Below are positions 38,901 through 47,798 of a stretch of DNA of 64,000 nt, one piece after another. The stretch spans positions 1 to 64,000 of IMG/VR virus record IMGVR_UViG_3300020553_000008. One strand, written 5' to 3'. The notes beneath the pieces are model-generated. The model did not search any database. It saw only the letters and a list, made by a program, of their open reading frames with translations, and was not told the origin of the DNA. The position numbers and the translations under genes were made by a program. The number at the start of each line of letters is the position of its first letter. The first letter of the stretch is position 1. The DNA is from a virus.

Positions 38901-41900
38901 CGTTTCTACTTAAAGAATATGTTACTAATCCACGATTACTAAGTTGTGGTTCCAATAGTTCTCCTAATTGTTTGTAAGAGCATACGGGCAACATAGTTGG
39001 TGTTGGAGTAACTCTGGGGGTAGATGTAGGAACAGGAGTTCGTGTTGGGGTAGGTGATGGCGTTGGAGACGGTACTGCTTGACCTATCGGTAATACGCAC
39101 ACACAATCAATCGCTGCTCCAAAGCAACCACAATTAGCGCATGTGCTTTCAAATCTGATTGTTGTTGTTGTGCTTGAAGCGGTAAAATCTATTATTTCTG
39201 CGATCCATCCCATGCTTTCGTATGATTCAAATGTTGTATTGCTAGGATCAAAAGAGAAATTATATTCTTCAGCATAGGTGCCTGTGATAACAACCTTAAA
39301 TGTTCTTATAACATTAATATTTCCATAATTATTACCAGATTTTTTAAATGATAGTCTATAAACACCATTTACAATCGTTGGTATATTTTGTTCAATATAA
39401 CCAGGACTACAAGAATTTAAATCAACCCATACTTTAATTGGTTGATTTGTCCCATAGAAGTGCAACGAATGAACATCAACATTATTGGTTACCCAATTAG
39501 CTGCTGTTCCTAAATTCATTGATGGTACACTAATCTCGAAATCACCATTAACAACCAAATTATTAGCACAAGATGGACAATCAGGAACCACCGGTATAGT
39601 AATTGGTGGAGGACAAACAAAGTTAGTATCGATTTCTTGACCACGTCCAGATGATGTTGCACTAGACGGATCTGGTAAATTATTGGATTTGGTGGCATAT
39701 GTAAAATATGCAGCATTAGCGGATCCGCCAGAATAGTATGCCGCTTTATACCATTCATTTTCAGTAGGAATAGCATATTTTGCTGCCGGATTTCTTGTTA
39801 TCGATGACTGACTCATGTCATACGCGCCATTTTCTGTGATTCCATAGTCATTAGAGTCTTTAGAATCTATTTTTCCATTACTAAGCCAATTACAATATCT
39901 AGCTAAATCAAACCATGTTATATAATTTACTGGTTTATCTCCCATATTTAATTTTGTTGTATAATAATATAAAGAATCTTTTTCGGTGCGTAATATACCT
40001 CCTCTAGGATCGTTGCTCATAGCTTCTTTATATAGATTATATCTATCATAAACACTAGCAACAGAATTTAAAAATTGTGCATATTCACAATTGGTTAATA
40101 GATATTTTTTGATTGCGTATCTATAAACGACAGAGCCGTATCCATTAGTATCAGCAACATTATTAACATCATCAATTAATGCATAATTAATAAGATCTAA
40201 CGATCTAGTATCTCTAACTATTATTCGTCCACCAATAGTAGCATTAGCTGATATTGGAGACTGTGGACTTCTATAGCCTGATCCAAGTTCTAGACTATTG
40301 GATATCCATGATCCTCCTCTAACAATTCTACTACTACTAACCTGACCCTCTGTCCATTCATTTAAATTACCAGTTTGATCATACGTTCCATAAAAACTAC
40401 TACTACCATTTGTTCCGACAGTTGTTACATTACCTGTCTGATCGTTCCACACAGCAACAGAACCATAATTAGCAGTTGATACCAAATTGAAACTTGCTGG
40501 CGAAGCTGGCTCATTAAATGATTCATTACAAGAAATACATTGTTTTGTTGGATAATGTAATTTGTAAAAAATCTCGTATTCATGACATACTATTAAATTA
40601 TTAAGCTGAATTTGCATAACATCAGTAGTTAATAATGTACAGTTTTCTCTATTAGCAGAACTCCAACAATCTTTAATATCTTGATACGATGAAGGAGATG
40701 TTTGTATTCTATAATTAATATTTAATCTATTATTTCCTTTTTGTGGCTTTAGATAATTTTGCTGTATAATATTATCCGATGTTAAGGTTTTAAATGATAA
40801 ATTTTGTGCAGAAGATCCTGATACTTGTAAACAGCTTTGAGCAACTTGATTTGTAGCAGCAGCGTATATCCAATCGAGCCATCTTTCTGACGAGCAATTA
40901 AATTCTACAAACTGATATTGTAAAGTTTCTACAATATATTCTATAAACTCATTAATCCCCGGTTCTATATCGGCCCTATTCATTGAACCGCTTACGTCTA
41001 CAAATATTAAAATTCTAATTGGGGTCTCTTGATCTGTTTGTTCAATAATCGGTAAGAAGTGAGTTTCGAATTGTGTTAAAATATCGTTATAAGTTGTTGG
41101 TCTACTTACTTTAACCACCCTGTCTGTTCCAAAAGGAAGTTTAGGAACAGCATTAGATGGATATATCCATTGTGTACTATCTGCTGGAGCTAATACTATA
41201 AATCTTTCAGCATCTACAGCTCCATTTTCTATTAGAGATGTAACATTATTGGTATCTTCGACCCAGTCTTTTCCTATAGTACCTAGGAGTCCAACATAGT
41301 CCGGATTTGCTTCGTCAATAAATATCATGATAAAATCTGTTGGTAAAATAACAGCTGGTGGTATGTATATACCAGTTACTTCTGGTCCAATAAATTCGCA
41401 ATGTTTAGTTAATGTTACTACTCTAAAATCATAATATTCTCCTAATTCTAATCCTGTTATAGATGTCGATGCTGTATCTAATATAAAAGCGTCTCTAATC
41501 CATGATGATGAACTAGTTTTATACTCTATAACATATCCTTCTATATCTGGATACTGTGGTATTTGATCTTCCCAGCTCAACGATACAATATTATCACTAA
41601 CCTCGTAATTAGTAATTATTGATGATGCTACAGTAGTAGCGCCACACTCAACAAAGTCCGGACACTCCAAAATAAATGATTCGGTTCTTGATACTCCACT
41701 AGTTTTATCTTTTATGATAGTTTCCAGTATAAATTGTTTTAACTCAACATTTTTAGTAATGCCAACAAAAGCATTTTGTCTAGTATTAGATGCTTTAAAA
41801 GTAAAAAATTCTTTATCTAAATATGCTCTATTACTAAAATCTGCATCTAAGCATTTATCTGGTGACGGAGTAGGAGTTGGTGTGGGGGTGACGCTGGGCG

Positions 41901-44900
41901 TTGGTCCAAATACTGGTAATGTTGGTGGCGGGGTTGTGGGAGGAGAAACTAAATTGCAATCATAGTCTGTAAATTGTACTTTTCCATCCGGCTTGCCATT
42001 ACCAAAACCATCTGCTTCTACGCACTGAAATAAATTAGAGAAAGATCTATCTGGTAAATCAGATTGTGTGGGCCATCTCCAATATCCAGCATTGGTACCT
42101 CCTCCTTTATAGTATGCTGCTTTATACCATTCACTATAGCTTGGTAAAAAATATTTAGCATTAGCGTTTCTAACAATAGGTTGGTCAAAATTTTCTGCTG
42201 TTGTTCTGCCATTAAGTGTATACGCGCCATCTTCTGTTGTTGTATTGTCTTGGCTACCATTAGGCTTTCCATTGTGTAACCAATTACAAAATCTAGCGGC
42301 AGAAAACCAGTTAACAAATACAACTGGTTTATTATTCATAGGCTGCGGTCTATTGTTTGCAGAAGTTGTTTTTGAACTATATGTATAATTACCAGACGTT
42401 CCACTTCTAACAATACCTCCTTTGGTATTGCTTATCATATTAGTATCGTATAATTTATAGATATCTGTTTTTGCTACAGCATTAAGAAATTCTACATATT
42501 GACAATTCGTTACTTCGTACTGACCAATTTTATATTCATAAGATACAGCCCCTACAGGATCTGTGGTAAAAATTGGATTATTAGGATTACCAGCATCTCC
42601 AACAGTAACAAAATATGGTAAATTATTAGGATTAGTTAAACTCGCTATTCTAAATCCATGACTAGCTACTTTTAGTGTCGGATCTTTAGCATGATAGGAT
42701 GTTTTTGTGTAATCAAGCTCATTATCTGGACTATCAAATCCTCCACCCAGACACCATCTTCTCGTTACTTTACGACCACCCACTACCGAAACATGATGTT
42801 CTTCTGTCCATTCTTCAGCGTTCCCACCCTGATCATATGTACCATATGCGCTAGGTCCACCATTAGAGCCAACTGTAGTAACATTACCATTGTCAATCCA
42901 AATTGGGCCTTTGGCACATAATTTTAGATTTGCACTATTAGGACCGGGAGGAAAAGTTAAAGAATATACACTATAAATACCTAAACTATTAACAGCTCGA
43001 CATGTGATATATAAAATTCTTGGAGTTAATTCGTAGTAAAAAATATTAACAGGATCGACAGCATCAAAATCTATGGTGTCTTGTACAGTATCGTTGAGTA
43101 GATTGATTACAGACAAGGAATTTGAGTCTGTATTACACACATATAATTTTTTAGCAAAATTAATCAATGCCATAGACGTTGGCGATGATCCAACAGCGAT
43201 TGTTTTTTCTATGGTTCTTGTTGTTAGATTAAGAACACTAATATTATTACTAAGATAATTTGTAATATATCCTTTATCATTTAATGCTACAAATGACCAT
43301 GGTCTTAAACCACTAGAATTAATATTGCTAATAACACTATCGTTAACCGGATCTATGATACTAATAGAATTAGATTCTGTATTACAAACATAAATTAAAT
43401 TATTGTGAAGATACAGGGATCTCGGACCATTCTGTACTGTTATTGATGTTATAAATTGATATGTTGTGGCATTAAAAATATTGATAGTAGAATTGGGCGA
43501 ACTTACTGTGCCAGTATTAGTAACATAAATTTTATTATTTAGATATAGCAAGCTAGCAGGACTGGTACCGACATTCAATATAGTTTGTATAACAGTGTTA
43601 TTAGTAGCATTTATAATACTTATACTATTATCATCAGAATTAATAACATAAATTCTATTATCTATAGAATTACTAATAATATCAGTTGGGTTATTGCCAA
43701 CAGATACGGTGCTAAGTTGTGTTTTTGTTGCGAGATCAACAATACTAATAGTGTCGCTGTCACTATTTGTAACATAAGCTCTTGTTCCAAATAGAAAAGT
43801 GGCGCTGTTAGGATTTGATTGAACTGTAACTAACTCCAAATCTTTTATTGGAGGTAATAGAGGAGGTGGCGGTGGTGGAGGCGGTGGAGGAGGTGGTGGC
43901 GGTGGAGGAGGTGGTGGCGGTGGAGGAGGAGGCGGAGGTGGCGGAGGAGGAGGTGGAGGAGGGGGTGGTGGACTAGCTATCAAAATACTAGCAGCTCCGG
44001 TAACATCTAGTCTGCCACCAGTACTAATCGGGGCAGCGCCATTGGTAGCAAAAGCTGGGGTTGGTATTGCGCTAAAAAGAATAGCGTTTTTAATTTGTGC
44101 GGCAGATACGTTTGGAAAAATACTTGCCAATAACGCAACAGCTCCGGCAACATGGGGACAGGCCATACTAGTTCCACTAATAGAAAAATAGTCACCATTC
44201 TTCCATGTGCTTAGTATGCCACCTTCTTCAGTCTGGTCTCCTCCTGGTGCTGCTATATCAACATTAGCTAAGCCATAATTAGAAAATATACTCCTAGCCC
44301 CAGTAATAGTCATGCTTGCTACAGATATAATACCATCTGTTCCGCTTGGATCGTTCCATGTATAAGAGGATGGATATTTTGGTAATGAATCATTATTTGT
44401 TCCATTATTAGCAGCAGCACATACGCTAATTATACCTTGAGCATAAGCGGCTTTCATAGCATCTAATTGAGATTGAGAAAATGATCCGCCGGCATAACTA
44501 TGATTAATTACAACAATATTTCTGCCTTTTGGATCATTATTTTTAAATAATTGTTTTAATGATGTTGTATAATTTACAGCTAGTATAATTTTAGCCAAAC
44601 TGCTTGTAAGTTCAAGACTACTACATGGTGGTGGTTTGTCACTTCTACAAGAGAATATTTTTCCATTCAATAGACTAACTCTTTTACAAACTCCTGTCAC
44701 TCCCAAATTATTGTCACCAAAAGCTCCTATTGTACCAGCAACATGGGTTCCATGACCATTATAATCATTATATCCTTCGTTATTGGTGCTAAAATCTCCT
44801 TCTAGATTATTATTAGAATCATATGTGAATCTAAGATTACCAGCTAAATCTGCATGAGTAATCATATTATTTAATAATATGCCAGTATCTATAACCACAG

Positions 44901-45363
44901 CATAAACATCATGAGTTCCTATATGTCCTCGATTCCATAGGGGGACAACATTTATATGAAAATTGCCTCTCGCTGGATTTAGACCCCATAATTCGAACCA
45001 TCTACTATCATTACTCAAAGAATTATAACTTTTATTAATTATTGGTTCTTCGAATCTAATTATTTCATCAGCTTCAAAAAATGCTATATTTTTATTATAA
45101 TTCAATGTATTTTGTGTTTCAAAAGTATTTTGCCTAACCAAAAACATCCCAGGAAGACCCAATCCTCTAATAACAGTATATTCAGGTCCTAAAATAGTAT
45201 AAATATCATTTATAGATTCCATTCTAGATATTGCTTCTTCAGTAAGTCTAATAATAAAATTACTAGAATACTCTGATTGAGAATTAATTAATATTGATTC
45301 TATTTTAGTATCAACAAATTGAGTAAACCATATCTCTGATACTTTATTATAATCACTATTCAT
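35944..45363 (-). CDS. 3,139-residue mosaic virion protein: subtilase, propellers, vWA, permuted FGE-like domains
   Basis: Order of domains (residues). A prodomain-like start, 1-130, ends in NDSRWFELWGL as in secreted subtilases. The S8 subtilase follows (130-460) with D159 (VVIDTG), H204 (GHGTHVAG), oxyanion N320 (AAANN) and S399 (GTSMACPHVAG): the full catalytic set. 37 prolines (465-501). A YVTN-type beta-propeller (about 505-790; seven 'YV(T/C/I)N' strands). Formylglycine-enzyme-like domain 1, permuted (807-1122). A TPTP linker, an FN3-like domain (1240-1335), and a vWA domain with MIDAS DVSGSM (near 1450). Permuted FGE-like domain 2 (1630-1908). A DUF642-like domain (NLVVNGDFE, about 1930-2090). 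Propeller 2 (2127-2498), propeller 3 (2555-2892), and a Cys-rich C-terminus with 13 prolines. Probably a surface-exposed tail fibre or adhesin with protease; its target is unknown. Confidence 0.85.
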   Translation of the reverse strand: MNSDYNKVSEIWFTQFVDTKIESILINSQSEYSSNFIIRLTEEAISRMESINDIYTILGPEYTVIRGLGLPGMFLVRQNTFETQNTLNYNKNIAFFEADEIIRFEEPIINKSYNSLSNDSRWFELWGLNPARGNFHINVVPLWNRGHIGTHDVYAVVIDTGILLNNMITHADLAGNLRFTYDSNNNLEGDFSTNNEGYNDYNGHGTHVAGTIGAFGDNNLGVTGVCKRVSLLNGKIFSCRSDKPPPCSSLELTSSLAKIILAVNYTTSLKQLFKNNDPKGRNIVVINHSYAGGSFSQSQLDAMKAAYAQGIISVCAAANNGTNNDSLPKYPSSYTWNDPSGTDGIISVASMTITGARSIFSNYGLANVDIAAPGGDQTEEGGILSTWKNGDYFSISGTSMACPHVAGAVALLASIFPNVSAAQIKNAILFSAIPTPAFATNGAAPISTGGRLDVTGAASILIASPPPPPPPPPPPPPPPPPPPPPPPPPPPPPPPPPPPPPLLPPIKDLELVTVQSNPNSATFLFGTRAYVTNSDSDTISIVDLATKTQLSTVSVGNNPTDIISNSIDNRIYVINSDDNSISIINATNNTVIQTILNVGTSPASLLYLNNKIYVTNTGTVSSPNSTINIFNATTYQFITSITVQNGPRSLYLHNNLIYVCNTESNSISIIDPVNDSVISNINSSGLRPWSFVALNDKGYITNYLSNNISVLNLTTRTIEKTIAVGSSPTSMALINFAKKLYVCNTDSNSLSVINLLNDTVQDTIDFDAVDPVNIFYYELTPRILYITCRAVNSLGIYSVYSLTFPPGPNSANLKLCAKGPIWIDNGNVTTVGSNGGPSAYGTYDQGGNAEEWTEEHHVSVVGGRKVTRRWCLGGGFDSPDNELDYTKTSYHAKDPTLKVASHGFRIASLTNPNNLPYFVTVGDAGNPNNPIFTTDPVGAVSYEYKIGQYEVTNCQYVEFLNAVAKTDIYKLYDTNMISNTKGGIVRSGTSGNYTYSSKTTSANNRPQPMNNKPVVFVNWFSAARFCNWLHNGKPNGSQDNTTTEDGAYTLNGRTTAENFDQPIVRNANAKYFLPSYSEWYKAAYYKGGGTNAGYWRWPTQSDLPDRSFSNLFQCVEADGFGNGKPDGKVQFTDYDCNLVSPPTTPPPTLPVFGPTPSVTPTPTPTPSPDKCLDADFSNRAYLDKEFFTFKASNTRQNAFVGITKNVELKQFILETIIKDKTSGVSRTESFILECPDFVECGATTVASSIITNYEVSDNIVSLSWEDQIPQYPDIEGYVIEYKTSSSSWIRDAFILDTASTSITGLELGEYYDFRVVTLTKHCEFIGPEVTGIYIPPAVILPTDFIMIFIDEANPDYVGLLGTIGKDWVEDTNNVTSLIENGAVDAERFIVLAPADSTQWIYPSNAVPKLPFGTDRVVKVSRPTTYNDILTQFETHFLPIIEQTDQETPIRILIFVDVSGSMNRADIEPGINEFIEYIVETLQYQFVEFNCSSERWLDWIYAAATNQVAQSCLQVSGSSAQNLSFKTLTSDNIIQQNYLKPQKGNNRLNINYRIQTSPSSYQDIKDCWSSANRENCTLLTTDVMQIQLNNLIVCHEYEIFYKLHYPTKQCISCNESFNEPASPASFNLVSTANYGSVAVWNDQTGNVTTVGTNGSSSFYGTYDQTGNLNEWTEGQVSSSRIVRGGSWISNSLELGSGYRSPQSPISANATIGGRIIVRDTRSLDLINYALIDDVNNVADTNGYGSVVYRYAIKKYLLTNCEYAQFLNSVASVYDRYNLYKEAMSNDPRGGILRTEKDSLYYYTTKLNMGDKPVNYITWFDLARYCNWLSNGKIDSKDSNDYGITENGAYDMSQSSITRNPAAKYAIPTENEWYKAAYYSGGSANAAYFTYATKSNNLPDPSSATSSGRGQEIDTNFVCPPPITIPVVPDCPSCANNLVVNGDFEISVPSMNLGTAANWVTNNVDVHSLHFYGTNQPIKVWVDLNSCSPGYIEQNIPTIVNGVYRLSFKKSGNNYGNINVIRTFKVVITGTYAEEYNFSFDPSNTTFESYESMGWIAEIIDFTASSTTTTIRFESTCANCGCFGAAIDCVCVLPIGQAVPSPTPSPTPTRTPVPTSTPRVTPTPTMLPVCSYKQLGELLEPQLSNRGLVTYSLSRNGSTIAGLFVNTVVVYDWNNTAWIERASRITLDNAEIVTAFSGNDSIDTDTAGTTVAIGTPRHSTSIYSTVGQYKGKVTVYMWNGTSWSKKGSDILGINTGEGLGSIVSMSSDGNTIAIGSPDYVGSTGAEQATAGKIKVYEFINGTWTQKGFSIFGENSTDLVGYYPNIKLSPDGSRLFIGITTGIVRVYDWINNAWVKSATISTSFSPSAGNILWYIDAKSNDTFVASGRSRVEVYTLINNQWTLKGSPITSIFATNEDGRAAISETNNILAIMHKDPISIINERIIIYEYVNNNWIYKEKLSDNIRSANIFQTMQINNAGTRVVDTVYNNAGRVALRCSGYECVVPTPTPTPSITLTRTPQITVTPTSTVAAVVPSVTPTRTPTRTPSSSPLPLTQCTHSTEVLFPTTEAYGCYFNNSSKKLYLVDVISDRIRVVNSITKSITSSISGPAGAEFGNLIINESLNKLYLINYGTPNNGSVLVINGSTDSLVNTISLQSKIHPSALAINSVTNKIFIMRYDSNSNAILTAINCSTDTIETSISLNKLFGNGNVSVDENNNKIYVVVSNHVGASPEHTLFIIDGSTYAVTTINNFSPGSISVTPYIFNNKLYSFDARQAGSQSSIRIYELNQSTSYYQQNPSLLSTISIVNDLLGSSYNVENFLKIDKNNKVGYYITYNNNLTDNYVVGVNLETKQNRSIINKIGPQYLGHLDVDQTTGSLYIPRYSSGNGIVLAGPCGSSNPVTPTRTPAPTPTPTRGLATGPLSIFNCVTNANGSITVSLKGILQSNQNAILFIKPLNQIYYQDAGCGSGPVAVTWTGQLPKDSLNTASSSSLPLSSSVTITHMTCHYNDCGNCAPNCALTPLRANVTHVVELYVYGPSGSYCSRCNEPSSPPPPPPPPPPPPPVNAGECYYYCDVYGGLSSTNDSEVAVVLESLPSPYTAYRWVLYQSVCNQGYSCSQPNELIYPCHPAVQGTYISTTCVPTI
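36187..36225. repeat. 13-proline run in the mosaic protein
   Basis: Thirteen consecutive NGG triplets on the + strand, read as CCN on the - strand, give 13 prolines just before the last Cys-rich domain of the 3,139-residue protein. All four proline codons occur. Confidence 0.97.
39640..40475 (-). other. Circularly permuted FGE/SUMF1-like domain, copy 2
   Basis: In the 3,139-residue protein, about residues 1630-1908. It begins with the part that normally ends the fold, YGTYDQTGNLNEWTEG and IVRGGSW, and then continues with the part that normally begins it: YRYAIKKYLLTNCEYAQFLN, KPVNYITWFDLARYCNWL and PTENEWYKAAYY. Approximate borders. Confidence 0.75.
42000..42945 (-). other. Circularly permuted FGE/SUMF1-like domain, copy 1
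   Basis: In the 3,139-residue protein, about residues 807-1122. The usual C-terminal half comes first (YGTYDQGGNAEEWTEE, CLGGGF, HGFRIAS), followed by the usual N-terminal half (YKIGQYEVTNCQYVEFLNAV, KPVVFVNWFSAARFCNWL, LPSYSEWYKAAYYKGG). Approximate borders. Confidence 0.78.
43861..43971. repeat. 37-proline run in the mosaic protein
   Basis: Thirty-seven consecutive proline codons (residues 465-501) between the subtilase and the first beta-propeller. The codons mix CCT, CCA, CCG and one CCC without a fixed DNA period, so it is not a simple microsatellite. Confidence 0.97.
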
Positions 45364-45391
45364 AATAGATATTATTTGTCCTAAATATTAA

Positions 45392-46528
45392 TTAAGATTC
45401 TGTAGCACAAACATCAAGACCACATCTTATTGCTATACTATCATATATTTTATGTTGACTTCTATCATGAGTAAGCTCTATTGTAACAAGACTTTGTTCG
45501 TATAGTGCCAAATTAGGAACCAGATAAGTATAAATATTTCCATTACCATTCTCACCAAAATAAATATCTCCAGACGATGGAACAAAACCAACAGTTCCGA
45601 TGCCCATATTAGCTGTTGTAAACTTATAAGTATATTTTTCACCAGGATTAGCATTGTAAACTTCTACTATCATAAGTTTTGGACTACTACTAGTACAGCA
45701 TTCTCCAGATAGGGATATTTGTGGAGAACCAGAAATTGTTACTAATCCATATTTAATACATGGTAAACAATCATCGCAAATTGTCATAATTGAATTACTA
45801 AAATTCATTTCTCCATTACAAGATTGTGGAGTAACACTTAATTGTATAGTATTAAAAATTTTAGCTTCGTCAGTATTTTTAACATACATATTATGATTCA
45901 TAGAGCCAGGATGATCAGATGAACATTCACCAGAATTTGCACAAAAGACCAATCTATGCTGCATATCATATGAGTCTGATGTGGGAATAAAAGTGCCTGA
46001 TTTTGGCGAAGCCATTATGCATGGCCAATTTGATCCTAAGCTATATAAGCTATAATTATACGATGCTCCTGCTTCTAATCCACTAAAAGATGATACAAAA
46101 TTAAAAATGTTAGAATTGCTTAGTATATACTGGTCGCATACTTCAGAGCCACATCCACTCAATTCTATACCAATATTTGGTAAACATCCAGTACATTGTA
46201 CAAGTTGCTGGGATGAAAATATTTCTGAATTATCTGATAAACTTACAACCTTTGCTTTTACGCTTGTAAATAATTCTTGATTAGCATATCCACATTGTAA
46301 TGGTTCATACGGTAATACATTAGATAAATTCATAGCTAGACCTGTACTAGCACAAAAAGATACTGATGTATTTATAGAGGTTGTTTTTGCTGTTGCTTCA
46401 AAAGACCCTGTCCTAGGAATAGCAACGGATGGCCAGTTTCCACCAAGTCCTAAAATTTCATATCTATAATTTTCTCTCTTAATTAATCCACTAACTGGTA
46501 TCGAGATATGAATATTATTGTTTTTCAT
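45392..46528 (-). CDS. Virion protein of three cysteine-containing beta repeats
   Basis: A 378-residue protein. ATG 46528 is chosen because SD TAGGAA lies just upstream and the previous gene stops at 46537; a TTG at 46546 would extend it by six residues. It consists of three tandem copies of a roughly 120-residue beta domain. Copies 1 and 2 share the plan: GL and a Y-x-Y strand, then L-(G)-x-NWP, a Pro-x-x-G-(S/T)-F turn, FCA-S-(T/G)-G, and a closing Cys pair (C-x-x-C) before the next copy. Copy 3 is more diverged and ends CGLDVCATES. The fold is probably Ig-like; the paired Cys could bind metal or form disulphides. It belongs to the fibre/tail-tip block; the neighbour upstream has two more copies. 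Confidence 0.75.
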   Translation of the reverse strand: MKNNNIHISIPVSGLIKRENYRYEILGLGGNWPSVAIPRTGSFEATAKTTSINTSVSFCASTGLAMNLSNVLPYEPLQCGYANQELFTSVKAKVVSLSDNSEIFSSQQLVQCTGCLPNIGIELSGCGSEVCDQYILSNSNIFNFVSSFSGLEAGASYNYSLYSLGSNWPCIMASPKSGTFIPTSDSYDMQHRLVFCANSGECSSDHPGSMNHNMYVKNTDEAKIFNTIQLSVTPQSCNGEMNFSNSIMTICDDCLPCIKYGLVTISGSPQISLSGECCTSSSPKLMIVEVYNANPGEKYTYKFTTANMGIGTVGFVPSSGDIYFGENGNGNIYTYLVPNLALYEQSLVTIELTHDRSQHKIYDSIAIRCGLDVCATES

Positions 46529-46536
46529 AATTTTTC

Positions 46537-47748
46537 CTATAAGCAATCATTGCAATAGATTGTTAATGATGGACTATAAACACTATTACTACCCTGAAAC
46601 ATATAGTATGGTTCTGCGCATGTATTTGGCGTAACTTTAAGCCTTAGAGATGAATAATAAGTTTCGACAAACTTTGGGTCTAAAACATAGTCTATAACTG
46701 AGCTATCATTACTAGGACATAATGACGATGTTGGACAAAATACTATTTTAGAGGATAATTTAAATTCTCTAGAATTATATGTAGTAAATGTCCCGCTTAT
46801 TGGAGTGATAAACATTGCTGGCCAGTTTGCTCCTAGGCCAACATATTCGTAGTTGTAGTTTTGTGTTGGTTCTAGTCCACTTATATGAGCAGTAATATCC
46901 ACAGTACTTGTATTAGTACCTAAGTTAATAACACTAGATCCTTCTTGAAGAATAACTTTAACTCTTGGTAAACAATCTTTGCATTCTATAGTAACAGGAT
47001 TACTTTTAACAGAAGATCCGTTAAAAGACAAAGGGATAACTTCAAGTTCAAAAGTACTATATAAATGACTTTCATTATATGTTGGACAAGTATTTGGTAT
47101 TACTCCAGAAATAATGTTTCTATTTGTTACACATTCACAACAAGCTCCAGATGTTGGACAAAACGACATAATAGAACTTAGATTACCACTAGTTTCAGAC
47201 GGTTTTATAGTTCCAGAAAGCGGGGCTATGGTTATAGGCCAATTACTATCAATACCTTTATAAACATAAGAATATCTCTCATATGGCTGTAGACCACTTA
47301 TTGTGGGATTAAGTATAGTTTTATAGTCATCTTCTAATAATTTATAAGACAAATTAGTAATAACAGGTATAACACCTATTCCTCCTCCAACACTGCCACC
47401 AGGAATTGTACCCATAATAGGTACATATATGGGCAAATCAGCAGTTGTTCGTAAAATAACATAATAAGCAGATTGTGAAGAAAGTTGTGTTAGTGTTGAA
47501 TCTTCATGCGGAACATAAGCATACGAAGAATTACCAAATTCATCTGTTAATTGTGATCGTTTTGTCCAAAACACTGGTATAGAATTATCTATATTTTGAC
47601 TACTATATATAGTATCTATAGATTGAATAAACTTATTATATTGTAGTTTTTTATCATTATCAGAAGATATTTCTTCTGGCATCTCCATAAGATTTAATGG
47701 TTCTGTACCAGCGTATGTAAAGATAAAAAATTGATTATTAATTATCAT
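46537..47748 (-). CDS. Virion protein with two cysteine-containing beta repeats
   Basis: A 403-residue protein from ATG 47748; TTG 47760 is an in-frame alternative four codons upstream. The N-terminal roughly 115 residues are a separate region (FIFTYAGTEPLNLMEMPEE). They are followed by two copies of the repeat shared with the next gene: GLQPYERYSYVYKGIDSNWP and GLEPTQNYNYEYVGLGANWP, each then P-x-SGT, FCPTSG or FCPTSS, several Cys, and CKDCLPR or CNDCL at the end. Cys content is high for a phage structural protein. It precedes the three-repeat gene by eight bases, so the two probably form one assembly. No known family is recognised. Confidence 0.75.
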   Translation of the reverse strand: MIINNQFFIFTYAGTEPLNLMEMPEEISSDNDKKLQYNKFIQSIDTIYSSQNIDNSIPVFWTKRSQLTDEFGNSSYAYVPHEDSTLTQLSSQSAYYVILRTTADLPIYVPIMGTIPGGSVGGGIGVIPVITNLSYKLLEDDYKTILNPTISGLQPYERYSYVYKGIDSNWPITIAPLSGTIKPSETSGNLSSIMSFCPTSGACCECVTNRNIISGVIPNTCPTYNESHLYSTFELEVIPLSFNGSSVKSNPVTIECKDCLPRVKVILQEGSSVINLGTNTSTVDITAHISGLEPTQNYNYEYVGLGANWPAMFITPISGTFTTYNSREFKLSSKIVFCPTSSLCPSNDSSVIDYVLDPKFVETYYSSLRLKVTPNTCAEPYYMFQGSNSVYSPSLTIYCNDCL

Positions 47749-47798
47749 AAAATATAGCAAATAAGTTTAAAGTAAGTAATATAATAATACACCATTCG

